Positions 54,923 to 63,817 of a stretch of 64,000 bases of DNA are shown here, in pieces. Numbering within the stretch: position 1 is the first letter of the stretch; every line of letters starts with the position of its first letter. The stretch lies in assembly GCA_964397565.1 (NCBI GenBank), contig CAYNJC010000018.1, forward strand, positions 1-64,000. The letters run 5' to 3'. This DNA is from JAPLST01 sp964397565. Lineage in GTDB: Bacteria > Auribacterota > UBA3054 > JAPLST01. Below the pieces are notes generated by a model. That model saw only the letters and a program-made list of their open reading frames with translations. It did not search any database and was not told where the DNA came from. The position numbers and the translations under genes are program-made.

Positions 54923-55936
54923 CTATTTCTTGTAGATCACGGTTGCGTTTTCGCGCAGCTTTTGGGCCCACTGCTGCAGCATTTGCTGGCGGCGGCCGAG
55001 ATCAATGCCTTGCATGATCTCGAGCTTGACTTCATCGAAGCCGGCGGTGCGCGCTGGTTTCTTGTCGGTGACGTAGAGCAGATGATAGCCGCGGTCGGTG
55101 GCCACCGTATCGGTGACGTTGCTGAGCGGGGCGGCAAAGACGGCGTCCAGGAACGGTTCGGGCAGCTCGGCTTGGTTGCGATCCAGCGCGCCGAGCAGGC
55201 CGCCGCGCGTGGCGCTGGGATCCTGCGAATATTTCTTGGCGGCCTCGGCAAAGGGCAGGCCTTGCTTGATCTCCTGACGAATCTCGCGCAGGCGGGCCAA
55301 GGTCTTGGCTATCGTGTCGGTCGTTGCATTGGGCGGCACCGTCAATTGAATATGGGCGACGGTGGCCTGCTCAGGAAAGGCAAAATCATCGCGATGCTCG
55401 TTATAATATTGCTGCGCTTCGGCCACCGTACTGGTGGTAAAGCTCATGTCACGCTGGACCATGGCCATGACTTTGAGTTGCAGGCGCAAGCCCTCGCGAA
55501 ATTGGTCGTACGTCATATTGCTTTCTTCGAGCGCCTCGCGTAGTTGCCCCTCGCCATTGTATTCGTTGCTGATCAGCGACGCGATTTGCCGGTCAACCTG
55601 CACTTCGGCCACCTGCACGTTGGCGGTGGCCAGGATATCGCGGACGAGCGCGTCCATGATGCGTTGCTCGATCAGTTTCCGGCGTTCTTGGTCAAGCTGG
55701 GCGGGGGTCACCGGCATGCCCATTTGCTGCTGCTGGGCCACGGCTTGCTGGATCAGCGTTTCAATCTGCCCGGCCACAACTTCCTTGCCGTTGACCAGCG
55801 CAATGACCGTGTTCGACGCCAGCGGACCGACGGCGCTGCCGCCGGCTTTGCTGGCGGGCTTGCAGCCCGTGCTCATCAGCGCCAGCGCGAGAACAGGGAG
55901 CAGATACAGGAGCGAAAGGAACGTGCGACAGTGCAT
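54923..55936 (-). CDS. SurA/PrsA-like peptidyl-prolyl isomerase, probable lipoprotein
   Basis: 337 residues. Signal with lipobox-like STGC (Cys25). N-terminal SurA_N chaperone region (about 45-190; VIALVNGKEVVAGQIETLIQ, RRKLIEQRIMDALVRDILA) and a parvulin rotamase domain (about 190-290; VAHIQLTVPP, PFAEAAKKYSQDPSATRGG, GGLLGALDRNQAELP, VATDRGYHLLYVTDKKPA). It would help outer-membrane or secreted proteins fold in the periplasm. Its ATG overlaps the stop of the upstream small gene as TAATG. Confidence 0.9.
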   Translation of the reverse strand: MHCRTFLSLLYLLPVLALALMSTGCKPASKAGGSAVGPLASNTVIALVNGKEVVAGQIETLIQQAVAQQQQMGMPVTPAQLDQERRKLIEQRIMDALVRDILATANVQVAEVQVDRQIASLISNEYNGEGQLREALEESNMTYDQFREGLRLQLKVMAMVQRDMSFTTSTVAEAQQYYNEHRDDFAFPEQATVAHIQLTVPPNATTDTIAKTLARLREIRQEIKQGLPFAEAAKKYSQDPSATRGGLLGALDRNQAELPEPFLDAVFAAPLSNVTDTVATDRGYHLLYVTDKKPARTAGFDEVKLEIMQGIDLGRRQQMLQQWAQKLRENATVIYKK

Positions 55937-56274
55937 TAGAGTCCTAGGGGTGGAAATGAAGCGGCCAAGGGCGCCGACAGGGGTGCCGGTGCGGCAAAGT
56001 CAGCAGTATGATCAGCGCCAGATGTGGCCGCCGGCGACGGCGCCACGTGATTGGGCGTAGTGGCGCCGGTTTCAGCGGCGTTAGCCGCGGGCAGCGGCGC
56101 CACGTCCATGCGGGCATGGCTGCGTTCGCGCTGCCATTCGCGGTCGGCGCAGTCATTGATGATGGCTTTGCAGGTGGCATCGTGGTCATGCCGCGGCGTG
56201 GCAGCATGTATGCGTTCGGCATGTTTGCGGGCGTGGCCGCGACTGCGGCGGCGGGTATGGCGAATGAGTTCCAT
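55936..56274 (-). CDS. Small Arg/His-rich protein of unknown function
   Basis: 112 residues from ATG 56274 (MELIRHTRRRSRGHARKHAE). Highly basic first half with HATPRHDHDATC, then an Ala/Pro/Thr-rich second half. Composition suggests disorder. Its stop shares bases with the SurA-like gene's start (TAATG), and it begins 15 bp after the preceding gene, which argues it is translated, but no homology is evident. Confidence 0.5.
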   Translation of the reverse strand: MELIRHTRRRSRGHARKHAERIHAATPRHDHDATCKAIINDCADREWQRERSHARMDVAPLPAANAAETGATTPNHVAPSPAATSGADHTADFAAPAPLSAPLAASFPPLGL

Positions 56275-56288
56275 GGTGGCGCGGGCGT

Positions 56289-57611
56289 CTAGCGGGGCAT
56301 GAATTGTTTGCGCAATTGCTCGATGCGTTTGCGTTCGGCATCTTTGTCCAGGACGACATTGATGGACGTGCGCACGGCGCGATCGTTGGGTTGCACGACG
56401 ACCGGCTGCACGTCGGAAACCCATTCGCGCTGGCGCTGGACGGCTTGCAGCAGATAGCTGCCGGGCTGCACATTGGGGAAGACGAAGCGGCCCTCCTGGT
56501 AGTAGGTCGGCGCCTCGCGATAGATCAGCTTGCCGTTGGTGCGCGCATCTTTCATAATGACAATTGCATCCACATGCGTGCGCGGCAGGTCGTCAATCGT
56601 AATCATGCCGAACAAATGCCGGCGGTCGCGCTCGATGCGGATGCGCGCGGTCTGGGTCGTCAGCGTGATCGGCACGTAATAAAAGCGATTCTCATCGAGC
56701 CGGCGGTCAATGAACATCTTGCGCCGTTCCAGCACCAGCGTGTAGCGTTCGGGAGTCAAGCGCGCGATGCGGAAATAGCCGTTGCTCATGATGATCGCGC
56801 CGGCCTGCGCGCCCTGGGCGTTGACCAGCCGCATGAACAGGCCATGTTGCGCCGGCTGGCCGTCAACGAACAACTGGCCAAAGACCGTGATCGGCATGCG
56901 GAACTGGACCCGCACCAGCAGCGCCTGGCCCGGCGTCATAAACAGGTTCGTGAAGAAAAATTGGTTCTCGATGGTCGCGGTCAGTGTGTAGGTGTTTGAC
57001 TCGGTAATGTTGAACGCGAAATTGCCGCCGGGCGTGCTCTGCATGGTCTTGTAGGACGTGTCGTTAAACAGCACGACCTTGACATTGGCGACCGGGCGGC
57101 GATTATGATCCTTAATATTGCCGACGATCGTGCCGGGCCGGACGTAGGTGTTGAGCGGGGCTTCTTCGACCGGGATGACAATCTGCTCCGGTGTTGTGGT
57201 GGTGGCCAGGGCCGTGGCAACGGCGAGGGTGCCGGTGAACAAGTCGGCCGTGGACGTGAACACATCCACTTCGGCGGTGCTGTCAGTGACGCTCCCTTTG
57301 ATTGCCTCTGTGACCACTTCTTTCAGGTCAACGGCGGTGTCGATCCCCACTTCCGGTTCGTCGCTTGGCTCGGCGGGTTGTTCCGCGCCCATGACGACCA
57401 CATCACTGTTGGTAGCCAGCGGCACGGCCGTCGCGCGCCCACCGCGCGGTTGCAGCATGTCTGGCGCCAACACCGCCGCCGCTGTCGTGGTGGGCGCGGG
57501 CGCACCATCGTTCAGCAGGTTGGCCAGCATGGCATCCGCTTCGGAGCTCTGCGCGTGCAGCGTCAGTGCCGCACACGCCATCACAAGCACGATCAAGCGC
57601 ACGGTGTTCAT
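56289..57611 (-). CDS. Exported protein with carboxypeptidase-regulatory-like domains
   Basis: 440 residues. Signal peptide (LIVLVMACAALTLHA), a Thr/Ala-rich linker (to about 160), then CarboxypepD_reg-type Ig-like repeats: GTIVGNIKDHNRRPVANVKV opens one with the G-x-V-x-D-x-x-x-x-P-V-x-x-A/V-x-V pattern, with VRVQFRMPITVFGQLFVDGQ and VFPNVQPGSYLLQAV in later ones. Such domains are structural or adhesive. It heads an operon with the Arg/His-rich gene and the SurA-like chaperone; perhaps the chaperone's client. The promoter is only about 10 bp upstream. Confidence 0.75.
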   Translation of the reverse strand: MNTVRLIVLVMACAALTLHAQSSEADAMLANLLNDGAPAPTTTAAAVLAPDMLQPRGGRATAVPLATNSDVVVMGAEQPAEPSDEPEVGIDTAVDLKEVVTEAIKGSVTDSTAEVDVFTSTADLFTGTLAVATALATTTTPEQIVIPVEEAPLNTYVRPGTIVGNIKDHNRRPVANVKVVLFNDTSYKTMQSTPGGNFAFNITESNTYTLTATIENQFFFTNLFMTPGQALLVRVQFRMPITVFGQLFVDGQPAQHGLFMRLVNAQGAQAGAIIMSNGYFRIARLTPERYTLVLERRKMFIDRRLDENRFYYVPITLTTQTARIRIERDRRHLFGMITIDDLPRTHVDAIVIMKDARTNGKLIYREAPTYYQEGRFVFPNVQPGSYLLQAVQRQREWVSDVQPVVVQPNDRAVRTSINVVLDKDAERKRIEQLRKQFMPR

Positions 57612-57620
57612 ATGGGCACT

Positions 57621-57649
57621 ATTTTACCTATTCCGGCGCAAAAACACAA
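57621..57649 (-). promoter_or_regulatory. Promoter with near-leaderless start
   Basis: Minus-strand TTGTGT (57644-57649), 17-bp spacer, TAAAAT (57621-57626). The ATG at 57611 is nine bases past the -10, leaving a leader of only about three nucleotides. Confidence 0.6.
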
Positions 57650-57729
57650 GTGCGGCCCAGTTTCCTGGGTTCCGGCGACGCGCGTCGTTAGGTGTGCCTC
57701 CCTATGCGGTCACGCCCATGGCGGGGCGT

Positions 57730-57758
57730 TTGACATTTCGGCCCGGATCTGTCACAAT
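57730..57758 (+). promoter_or_regulatory. thiC promoter with near-leaderless start
   Basis: TTGACA (57730-57735), 17-bp spacer, CACAAT (57753-57758). The ATG at 57767 lies eight bases past the -10. There is no room for a TPP riboswitch. Confidence 0.65.
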
Positions 57759-57766
57759 TTCTAACT

Positions 57767-59074
57767 ATGGTACAGGAGACACAGTTGACCCACGCGCGGC
57801 GCGGGACGATCACGCCGGCGATGCAGGCCGTGGCAGCGCGCGAGTGCCTTGCGCCCGAACTGGTGCGCGCGGAAGTTGCGCGCGGCCGGATGGTTATTCC
57901 CGCCAACCTGCGCCACACGGGGCTCGCGCCGATTGGCATCGGCATCAATGCGACCTGTAAAATCAATGCGAATATCGGCCGCTCACCGGCGCAGTCGGAT
58001 GCCGGCTCTGAACTCGACAAATTGGCAGCCTGCATCACCTACGGCGCGGATGCCGTCATGGATTTGAGCACGGGGCCGCAACTGGACGAGATTCGCCAGC
58101 GCATTCTCGCGGCCAGTCCCCTGCCGGTCGGCACGGTGCCGATATATCAGGCGGTCAATGACGTGTGCGACGTGGTCGCGTTGCAGGCCGCCGATTATGT
58201 GCGCGTCATTCGCGCGCAGGCCGAGCAAGGGGTGGATTTTATGACCGTGCATTGCGGCTTGCTGCGGCGGATGCTGCCGATGGCGTGCCGGCGCGCGCTG
58301 GGCATCGTCAGTCGCGGCGGGTCGCTGATGGCGCGCTGGATGGTGGAACACAACGCGGAAAATCCCTTGTACACCCAGTTTGACGACGTCCTGGCAATTT
58401 GCCGCGCACATGATGTCACGTTGAGCCTGGGCGATGGCTTGCGCCCGGGCTGCCTGGCGGATGCCAGCGATGCTGCCCAATTCGCCGAATTGGATGTGAT
58501 GGGCGAACTGACCCAGCGCTGCTGGGACGCCGGCGTGCAGGTGATGATCGAAGGTCCCGGCCATGTGCCGTTTGACCAAATCGCCATGAATGTCGAACGT
58601 CAGATGGCGGTGTGCCAGGAAGCGCCGTTTTATGTGCTGGGCCCGATTGTGTGCGACATCGCCCCGGGCTACGATCATATCACGTCCGCCATCGGCGCGA
58701 CGGCGGCGGCTACCGCGGGCGCGGCGTTCCTGTGCTACGTGACGCCCAAGGAGCATCTGGGCTTGCCGGACATCGAGGATGTGCGTACCGGCATTATTGC
58801 CTACAAAATTGCCGCGCATGCCGCCGACATCGCGCGCAAACGGCCTGGCGCGCGCAGCCGCGATGATGCCATGGCCGCCGCGCGCAAAGCATTTGATTGG
58901 GAAGGCCAGTTCGCGTTGGCGCTCGATCCGGCACGCGCCCGCGAGTATTTCGATGCGCGCAACAGCGGCCATGCCGGCAACGAACAACATTTTTGTTCGA
59001 TGTGCGGCGAACAATTCTGCGCCGTGCGCACCAGTGCATTAGTGGCCGAATCCCTCGCACGCCTGCCGCAATGA
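57767..59074 (+). CDS. thiC: Phosphomethylpyrimidine synthase ThiC
   Basis: 435 residues. ThiC is a radical-SAM-type enzyme that rearranges aminoimidazole ribotide into HMP-phosphate for thiamine. Motifs: NATCKINANIGRSP, DAVMDLSTGPQLDEIR, MTVHCGLLRRML, SRGGSLMARWM, VMIEGPGHVPFDQI and the C-terminal iron-sulfur triad CSMCGEQFC (C410, C413, C418). No TPP aptamer is present upstream, unusual for thiC. The ATG at 57767 would be leaderless, but a TTG at 57785 has AGGAG six bases upstream and gives MTHARRG, so it may be the real start. It overlaps pyk as ATGA. Confidence 0.96.
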   Translation: MVQETQLTHARRGTITPAMQAVAARECLAPELVRAEVARGRMVIPANLRHTGLAPIGIGINATCKINANIGRSPAQSDAGSELDKLAACITYGADAVMDLSTGPQLDEIRQRILAASPLPVGTVPIYQAVNDVCDVVALQAADYVRVIRAQAEQGVDFMTVHCGLLRRMLPMACRRALGIVSRGGSLMARWMVEHNAENPLYTQFDDVLAICRAHDVTLSLGDGLRPGCLADASDAAQFAELDVMGELTQRCWDAGVQVMIEGPGHVPFDQIAMNVERQMAVCQEAPFYVLGPIVCDIAPGYDHITSAIGATAAATAGAAFLCYVTPKEHLGLPDIEDVRTGIIAYKIAAHAADIARKRPGARSRDDAMAAARKAFDWEGQFALALDPARAREYFDARNSGHAGNEQHFCSMCGEQFCAVRTSALVAESLARLPQ

Positions 59075-60564
59075 CCCGCACGCTGCCCCAGTACTTCCGC
59101 AGCGCACCCCAGCACCGCCGCGCCACGATTGTCTGCACAATCGGGCCAAGCTCGTCCTCACCCAAGGTGCTGTTGGCCTTGGCGCAGGCGGGCATGGACG
59201 TTGTGCGCCTCAACTTTTCGCACGGCGATTACACCCAGAAGGACGCGATCATCAGCCACGTGCGCGCGATCGAACGCAAAGTAGGGCGGCCGCTGGCCAT
59301 TCTGCAGGATCTCCAAGGGCCCAAGCTGCGCGTAGGCGAGATGATGGGCGGCAAACCGGCCCTGCTGGAGCCCGGCCACACGATCACAATCACGACCGCC
59401 CCCTGCTTGGGCACGTCCCAGCGCATTTCGGTCAACTATGCCAAGCTGCCGGGCGAGGTCAAGCCGGGTGACCCGATTCTGATCGCCGATGGCACGATTG
59501 CGTTGCGGGTGCTGGAAGTGCGGCAGGACAGTGTGCAATGCGAGGTGGTGCATGGCGGACTGTTGTTGCCGCGTAAGGGCGTTAATCTGCCGGGCGTGAT
59601 GCTCTCCATTCCGGCGCTGACCAGCAAAGATGTGCGCGATGTGCGCTACGGCGTGGAGCGTGGCGTGGACTGGGTCGCGTTGTCGTTTGTGCGCGATGCG
59701 CGCGACATTGTGCAGTTGCAGCGCATGATCGCCCGCGACTACGCACGACTACGACCGGCGCCCGCACACCTGCCCCCGCGCGTGATCGCGAAAATTGAAA
59801 AACCCGAGGCGGTCGCGCAGCTGCCGGCCATCATTGCGGTGGCCGACGGCGTCATGGTCGCGCGCGGCGATCTGGGCGTGGAGCTGCGGCCGGAGACGGT
59901 ACCGGTCGTGCAAAAAGAAATGATCCGCCTGGCCAATGCGGCGGGCAAGCCGGTGATCACCGCCACCCAAATGCTGGAAACCATGATCCATAGTCCGGTG
60001 GCCACCCGGGCGGAAACAAGCGATGTGGCCAACGCCGTTTTTGACGGCACCGACGCGCTGATGCTGTCGGGTGAAACGGCGGCGGGCGACAATCCGGTCG
60101 CAGCCGTGCAGGTGATGGCCCGCATCGTGGCGAGCGTGGAAGCCAGCGCTTTGTACGTGCCGCGGCCGCGCACCGGCGCCGCCTGCACCAGCGACGGGAT
60201 CGCGCAGGCAGCCGTGCAGGTGGCGCGCGACATCAATGCGGCGTGCATTGCCGTGTTCACTCACTCGGGCACCACCGCCGTGCACTTGGTGCATTACCGG
60301 CCGATGATGCCCGTCATCGCGTTGTGTACTACTGCGGCGATTGCGCGGCCGCTGATGCTGTACTGGAACTTGAAGACCTTCACGGTTCCGCAGTGTGCCT
60401 CGCGCACGCGCCAGTTGCACGTGGCGGAGCGCATGGTGCGCACGCTGGGTGTGGCCAGGCCAGGCCAAGCTTACGTCGTGGTGTCCGGCTCGAGCTTTCA
60501 GTCGGGCGGGACCAACTGGGTGGAAGTGCGCACCTGCGGCGTGACGCCGGATGAGAGGAAGTAG
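59071..60564 (+). CDS. pyk: Pyruvate kinase
   Basis: 497 residues, normal for pyruvate kinase (PEP + ADP to pyruvate + ATP). From ATG 59071: ATIVCTIGPSSSSPKVLL, MDVVRLNFSHGDY, LQDLQGPKLRVGEM, then VIAKIEKPEAVAQLP, GVMVARGDLGVEL, ITATQMLETMIHSPVATRAE and the C-terminal alpha/beta domain IAVFTHSGTTAVHLVHYRP. The ATG overlaps the thiC stop and hisH begins 1 bp after its stop, so pyk is embedded in a mixed operon. Confidence 0.96.
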   Translation: MTRTLPQYFRSAPQHRRATIVCTIGPSSSSPKVLLALAQAGMDVVRLNFSHGDYTQKDAIISHVRAIERKVGRPLAILQDLQGPKLRVGEMMGGKPALLEPGHTITITTAPCLGTSQRISVNYAKLPGEVKPGDPILIADGTIALRVLEVRQDSVQCEVVHGGLLLPRKGVNLPGVMLSIPALTSKDVRDVRYGVERGVDWVALSFVRDARDIVQLQRMIARDYARLRPAPAHLPPRVIAKIEKPEAVAQLPAIIAVADGVMVARGDLGVELRPETVPVVQKEMIRLANAAGKPVITATQMLETMIHSPVATRAETSDVANAVFDGTDALMLSGETAAGDNPVAAVQVMARIVASVEASALYVPRPRTGAACTSDGIAQAAVQVARDINAACIAVFTHSGTTAVHLVHYRPMMPVIALCTTAAIARPLMLYWNLKTFTVPQCASRTRQLHVAERMVRTLGVARPGQAYVVVSGSSFQSGGTNWVEVRTCGVTPDERK

Positions 60565-60565
60565 C

Positions 60566-61204
60566 ATGCGCGTGCGCCTGGCATTGCTGAATTACGGCAT
60601 GGGCAATTTGCACAGCGTGCGCAAAGCGCTCGAACAGGTCGGCGCGCAGGTGTGCGACGTTGCCGCCGGCGCCGCCTGGGGCACCGTGGACGGTGTGGTG
60701 TTGCCGGGCGTCGGCCATTTCGGCGACGGCATGCGCGAACTGCACGCCCGTGGGCTGGCCGCGCCGCTCCACGCATGGGTCGCGGCGGATCGGCCGTTGC
60801 TGGGTATTTGCCTGGGCCAGCAACTGCTGATGGAGCACAGCGAAGAAGCGCCGGACGTTGCCGGCTTGGGCAGTTGCCGCGGCCGGGTCGTGCGGTTTCA
60901 GCCGCAGGATGCAACTTTGAAAGTGCCGCACATGGGCTGGAACACGTTCGAGGCACGGCCGAAATGCCCGCTCTGCCGCGGGATTGCACCCGCCAGTCAG
61001 GTCTACTTCGTACACTCGTACTATGTCGTGCCAGACGATCCGGCCTGCATCGGTGCGACCACGACGTATGCCGTGCCGTTCTGCTCGCTGCTCTGGCGCG
61101 GCAATCTGTTTGCCAGCCAGTTTCACCCGGAAAAAAGCCAGGCGGTGGGCCTGGCCATGTTGCGTAACTTTGTCGAGGTGGTATGGAACTGCTCCCGGCA
61201 ATAG
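60566..61204 (+). CDS. hisH: Imidazole glycerol phosphate synthase, glutaminase subunit HisH
   Basis: 212 residues, from ATG 60566 after a GAGGA ribosome site. HisH supplies ammonia from glutamine to HisF. ALLNYGMGNLHSVRKALE, VVLPGVGHFGDGM, the nucleophile elbow LLGICLGQQLLME (C82), MGWN, YFVHSYYV and the catalytic FASQFHPEKSQ are all present. It overlaps hisA by 22 bp. hisF is not in the window. Confidence 0.95.
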   Translation: MRVRLALLNYGMGNLHSVRKALEQVGAQVCDVAAGAAWGTVDGVVLPGVGHFGDGMRELHARGLAAPLHAWVAADRPLLGICLGQQLLMEHSEEAPDVAGLGSCRGRVVRFQPQDATLKVPHMGWNTFEARPKCPLCRGIAPASQVYFVHSYYVVPDDPACIGATTTYAVPFCSLLWRGNLFASQFHPEKSQAVGLAMLRNFVEVVWNCSRQ

Positions 61205-61953
61205 ATCTGCGCGACGGCAAATGTGTGCGCCTGGAACAAGGCGACGCAGCCCGCCAGACGGTGTACAGCGACGATCCCTGCGCCGTCGCACGGCAGTTTG
61301 CCGCCGCCGGCGCAACGTGGCTGCACATCGTTGATTTGGACGGCGCGTTCTCGGGCACGCGCCGGCACACCCAGGTCGTCCGCGCAATCGTCGCCGCGAC
61401 CGGCTTGCAGGTCGAGTTGGGCGGCGGCGTGCGCACGCTCGACGACATCGCTGCGTGTCGCGCGGCCGGCGCGCGCCGCGTCGTCCTCGGCACCAGTGCG
61501 CACGACCATCCGGCGTTCGTGCGCGCCGCCGTGCAGCAGTTTGGAGATGCAATCGCAGTTGGCATTGACGCGCGCGGCGGGCTGGTTGCCGTGCGCGGCT
61601 GGACTGCGCCGACGCAGACGCCGGTACTCGACTTCGCCCGCGCCATCGTGGCGCTCGGCGTGGCTACCCTTATTTATACTGATATCGCAACGGACGGCAT
61701 GCTGGCAGGACCAGATTTCGCTACCGTGCAGGCTTTGCTCGCCACGCTCGACGCTACCATCATTGCGTCCGGCGGGGTGGCCTCCCTCGAGCACCTTGAT
61801 GCCTTGACGCGGCTGAGCCCGCGCGCCCCTGACGGCTGCATCATCGGCAAAGCCCTGTACCACGGAGCCCTTGACCTGCGCGCCGCACTTGCACTCACAC
61901 GCGCCCGGGCCAACCGCCCGATTGCGCCGTCGTTGGGAGACGACTGCTCATGA
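61183..61953 (+). CDS. hisA: Phosphoribosylformimino-AICAR isomerase HisA
   Basis: 256 residues, a TIM-barrel isomerase of histidine synthesis. MELLPAIDLRDGKCVRLEQG with the catalytic Asp, VELGGGVRTLDDI (phosphate-binding), VGIDARGGLVAVRGW, YTDIATDGMLAGP (second Asp) and IIASGGVASLEHL are present. The acetyltransferase gene downstream overlaps as ATGA. Confidence 0.95.
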   Translation: MELLPAIDLRDGKCVRLEQGDAARQTVYSDDPCAVARQFAAAGATWLHIVDLDGAFSGTRRHTQVVRAIVAATGLQVELGGGVRTLDDIAACRAAGARRVVLGTSAHDHPAFVRAAVQQFGDAIAVGIDARGGLVAVRGWTAPTQTPVLDFARAIVALGVATLIYTDIATDGMLAGPDFATVQALLATLDATIIASGGVASLEHLDALTRLSPRAPDGCIIGKALYHGALDLRAALALTRARANRPIAPSLGDDCS

Positions 61954-62594
61954 TGATTCAAAAAATGTTTGCTGACTATGCGCGCCTCTTTACCATCACC
62001 AAAGGACCAAAGCTTTTCAAAATCGTCACGGTTCTGTTCGTGCCCTCCTTGCACATCATGCTGGTGCACCGGATTGGCTACGCCATCACGCGCTTGTGGC
62101 TGCCCTTCCGCTGGCCGCTGCTGGTGCCGTACGCCTTCCTGCAGGGGCTGGTGCACCTGGCCTACAATGTCTCCGTGCCCGCGCGCGCGACGATTGGCGG
62201 CGGCTGTGTCCTCTTGCATCCCTGCGGCACGGTCATTCATCCCGGCGTGCGCATCGGCCGCAATGTCACGTTGGGCTGCCAGGTGGTGCTGGACATCGCC
62301 GATCTAAAAGATGTGCGGGTGCCGGAGATCGGCGACGAAGTCGTCATTTTTGCCGGCGCGAAGGTGCTCGGACCGGCGCACGTCTTTCATCACGCCGTGG
62401 TGGGCGCCAACGCGGTGGTCTGCAGCGATGTGCCGGCCTACGGCGAAGTCGGCGGTGTGCCGGCGCGCGTCTTGCGCGTGAATCAGCCGCAGCAGCAGCA
62501 ACGTCGGCGCCACCAGCGCTTCCAGCGCCGGCCGCGCAACGACAGTAATGTGCGGGTCTACAGTGACAAACGTGAAGGTGTCATCCACGTCTGA
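61950..62594 (+). CDS. Serine acetyltransferase-like hexapeptide-repeat protein
   Basis: 214 residues. An N-terminal hydrophobic region (about 20-75, IVTVLFVPSLHIMLVHRIGY and more) precedes left-handed beta-helix repeats: ATIGGGCVLLHPCGTVIHPG, VRIGRNVTLGCQVVLDIADL, VPEIGDEVVIFAGAKVLGPA, HVFHHAVVGANAVVCSDVPA, closing GGVPARVLR. This is the CysE/WcaB-like acyltransferase pattern (catalytic His in HHAVVGANAV region). The membrane-associated start and a glycosyltransferase downstream favour surface-polysaccharide acetylation over cysteine synthesis. Confidence 0.82.
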   Translation: MMIQKMFADYARLFTITKGPKLFKIVTVLFVPSLHIMLVHRIGYAITRLWLPFRWPLLVPYAFLQGLVHLAYNVSVPARATIGGGCVLLHPCGTVIHPGVRIGRNVTLGCQVVLDIADLKDVRVPEIGDEVVIFAGAKVLGPAHVFHHAVVGANAVVCSDVPAYGEVGGVPARVLRVNQPQQQQRRRHQRFQRRPRNDSNVRVYSDKREGVIHV

Positions 62595-63741
62595 CCTGGC
62601 GATTCCGGTCTTGCACGTCTGCACGGTCGGCATCACCGCGCGCGCGTTCTTGCTGCCGATTTTGCAGCGCATGCGCGCGGATGGGTATGCCGTCTGGCTG
62701 GCGTGTTCGGACGATGCTGACGCGCGCGCGGCCGCCCGCCACGGCATTTCGTTTTTCCCGGTGCACATCAGTCGCAACATCAGCCCGTGGGATCTGCTGG
62801 CCGTCCTGCGTTTGTATCGCTTCATGCGCCGCATGCGCTTTGTCATCGTCAATACGCATACCTCGAAGGGCGGCTTTGTCGGCCGCCTGGCGGCCTGGCT
62901 GGCGCGCGTGCCCTGCATCATTTACACCGCCCACGGCTACACCGTGCATGCCGCCCAGCCGCGCCTGGTGCAGGCCTTCTATCGCCTGCTCGACAATTGG
63001 ATCGGCCGGCGCACGTCCCTGTTCATTAGCGTCACCGAACGCGTCAAAGACGCCATCATCGAGCTGGGCAGTGCGCGCGCCGATAACAGCATCTGCATTT
63101 ATAACGGTATTGACTTCGCGCGCTTCACGCCCGCCGCACTTGACCCGCAGCACGTTGCCGCGCGCCGCCAACAATGGGATGTGGACGGCAACACCGTCGT
63201 CATCGGCTGTGCCTCGCGGTTGGTGCCCGACAAAGGTCTTGATCTGCTGCTGGATGCCTTCGCGCAGGTGCTGCCGACCGCGCCCGATGCCATCCTGGTT
63301 ATCGCCGGCGAAGGCCCGCTGCGTGCGCTCTTACAGCAACAGGCCGAGGCGCGCGGCATCAGCGCCCGTGTCCGTTTTCTTGGCTGGCAAGACGACATGC
63401 CCGAGCTGATGGCGTGCTTCGACTTGTTCTGCCTGCCCACCCTGCGCGAGGGCTTTGGTTATGTCTTTCTCGAAGCGCAGGCGATGGGCGTGCCGGTCGT
63501 CGCCACGGCCATCGAACCCCTCACGGAAACCATGACGCACGGCGAAACCGCCCTGCTGGTCGCGCCGCATGACACCGTTCAACTAGCCCAGGCCCTGACG
63601 CGTTTAGTGCAAAATTCTACCGAACGCCGCCGGCTCGGCATGAACGGTGCCGTGCGTGTGCGCCAACTCTTCGACCAGCGCCGCCAGCTCGAGCAGTTGG
63701 CCGCGGTTTACCGCCAGTGCGTAAAGAGCGCTGAACGGTGA
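62548..63741 (+). CDS. GT4-family glycosyltransferase
   Basis: 397 residues, GT-B fold. N-terminal acceptor domain: VLHVCTVGITARAFLLPILQ, VIVNTHTSKGGFVGRLAAWL, YTAHGYTVH. C-terminal nucleotide-sugar domain: IGCASRLVPDKGLDLLLDAF, LVIAGEGPLRALL, VRFLGWQDDMPELMACFDLF, LREGFGYVFLEAQAMGVPVV (E-x7-E type motif). Capsular or O-antigen glycosyltransferases look like this. It overlaps the acetyltransferase gene by 47 bp in another frame; a GTG at 62578 is an alternative start. Confidence 0.87.
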   Translation: MCGSTVTNVKVSSTSDLAIPVLHVCTVGITARAFLLPILQRMRADGYAVWLACSDDADARAAARHGISFFPVHISRNISPWDLLAVLRLYRFMRRMRFVIVNTHTSKGGFVGRLAAWLARVPCIIYTAHGYTVHAAQPRLVQAFYRLLDNWIGRRTSLFISVTERVKDAIIELGSARADNSICIYNGIDFARFTPAALDPQHVAARRQQWDVDGNTVVIGCASRLVPDKGLDLLLDAFAQVLPTAPDAILVIAGEGPLRALLQQQAEARGISARVRFLGWQDDMPELMACFDLFCLPTLREGFGYVFLEAQAMGVPVVATAIEPLTETMTHGETALLVAPHDTVQLAQALTRLVQNSTERRRLGMNGAVRVRQLFDQRRQLEQLAAVYRQCVKSAER

Positions 63742-63817
63742 ACTATCCACGCAAAAGTAAAAATGCGGATTCCGCGCTGACTTCATTGTTCAGCGTTCCG
63801 ACTTCATACTTCTCTCC

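Noticed and set aside
55944..56222. Alternative frame over the Arg/His-rich small gene
   Set aside because: Does not share the TAATG coupling with the SurA-like gene and has shadow-like Pro/Arg composition.
57640..57766. TPP riboswitch upstream of thiC
   Set aside because: No CTGAGA or ACCTGA core and the promoter is too close to the start codon.
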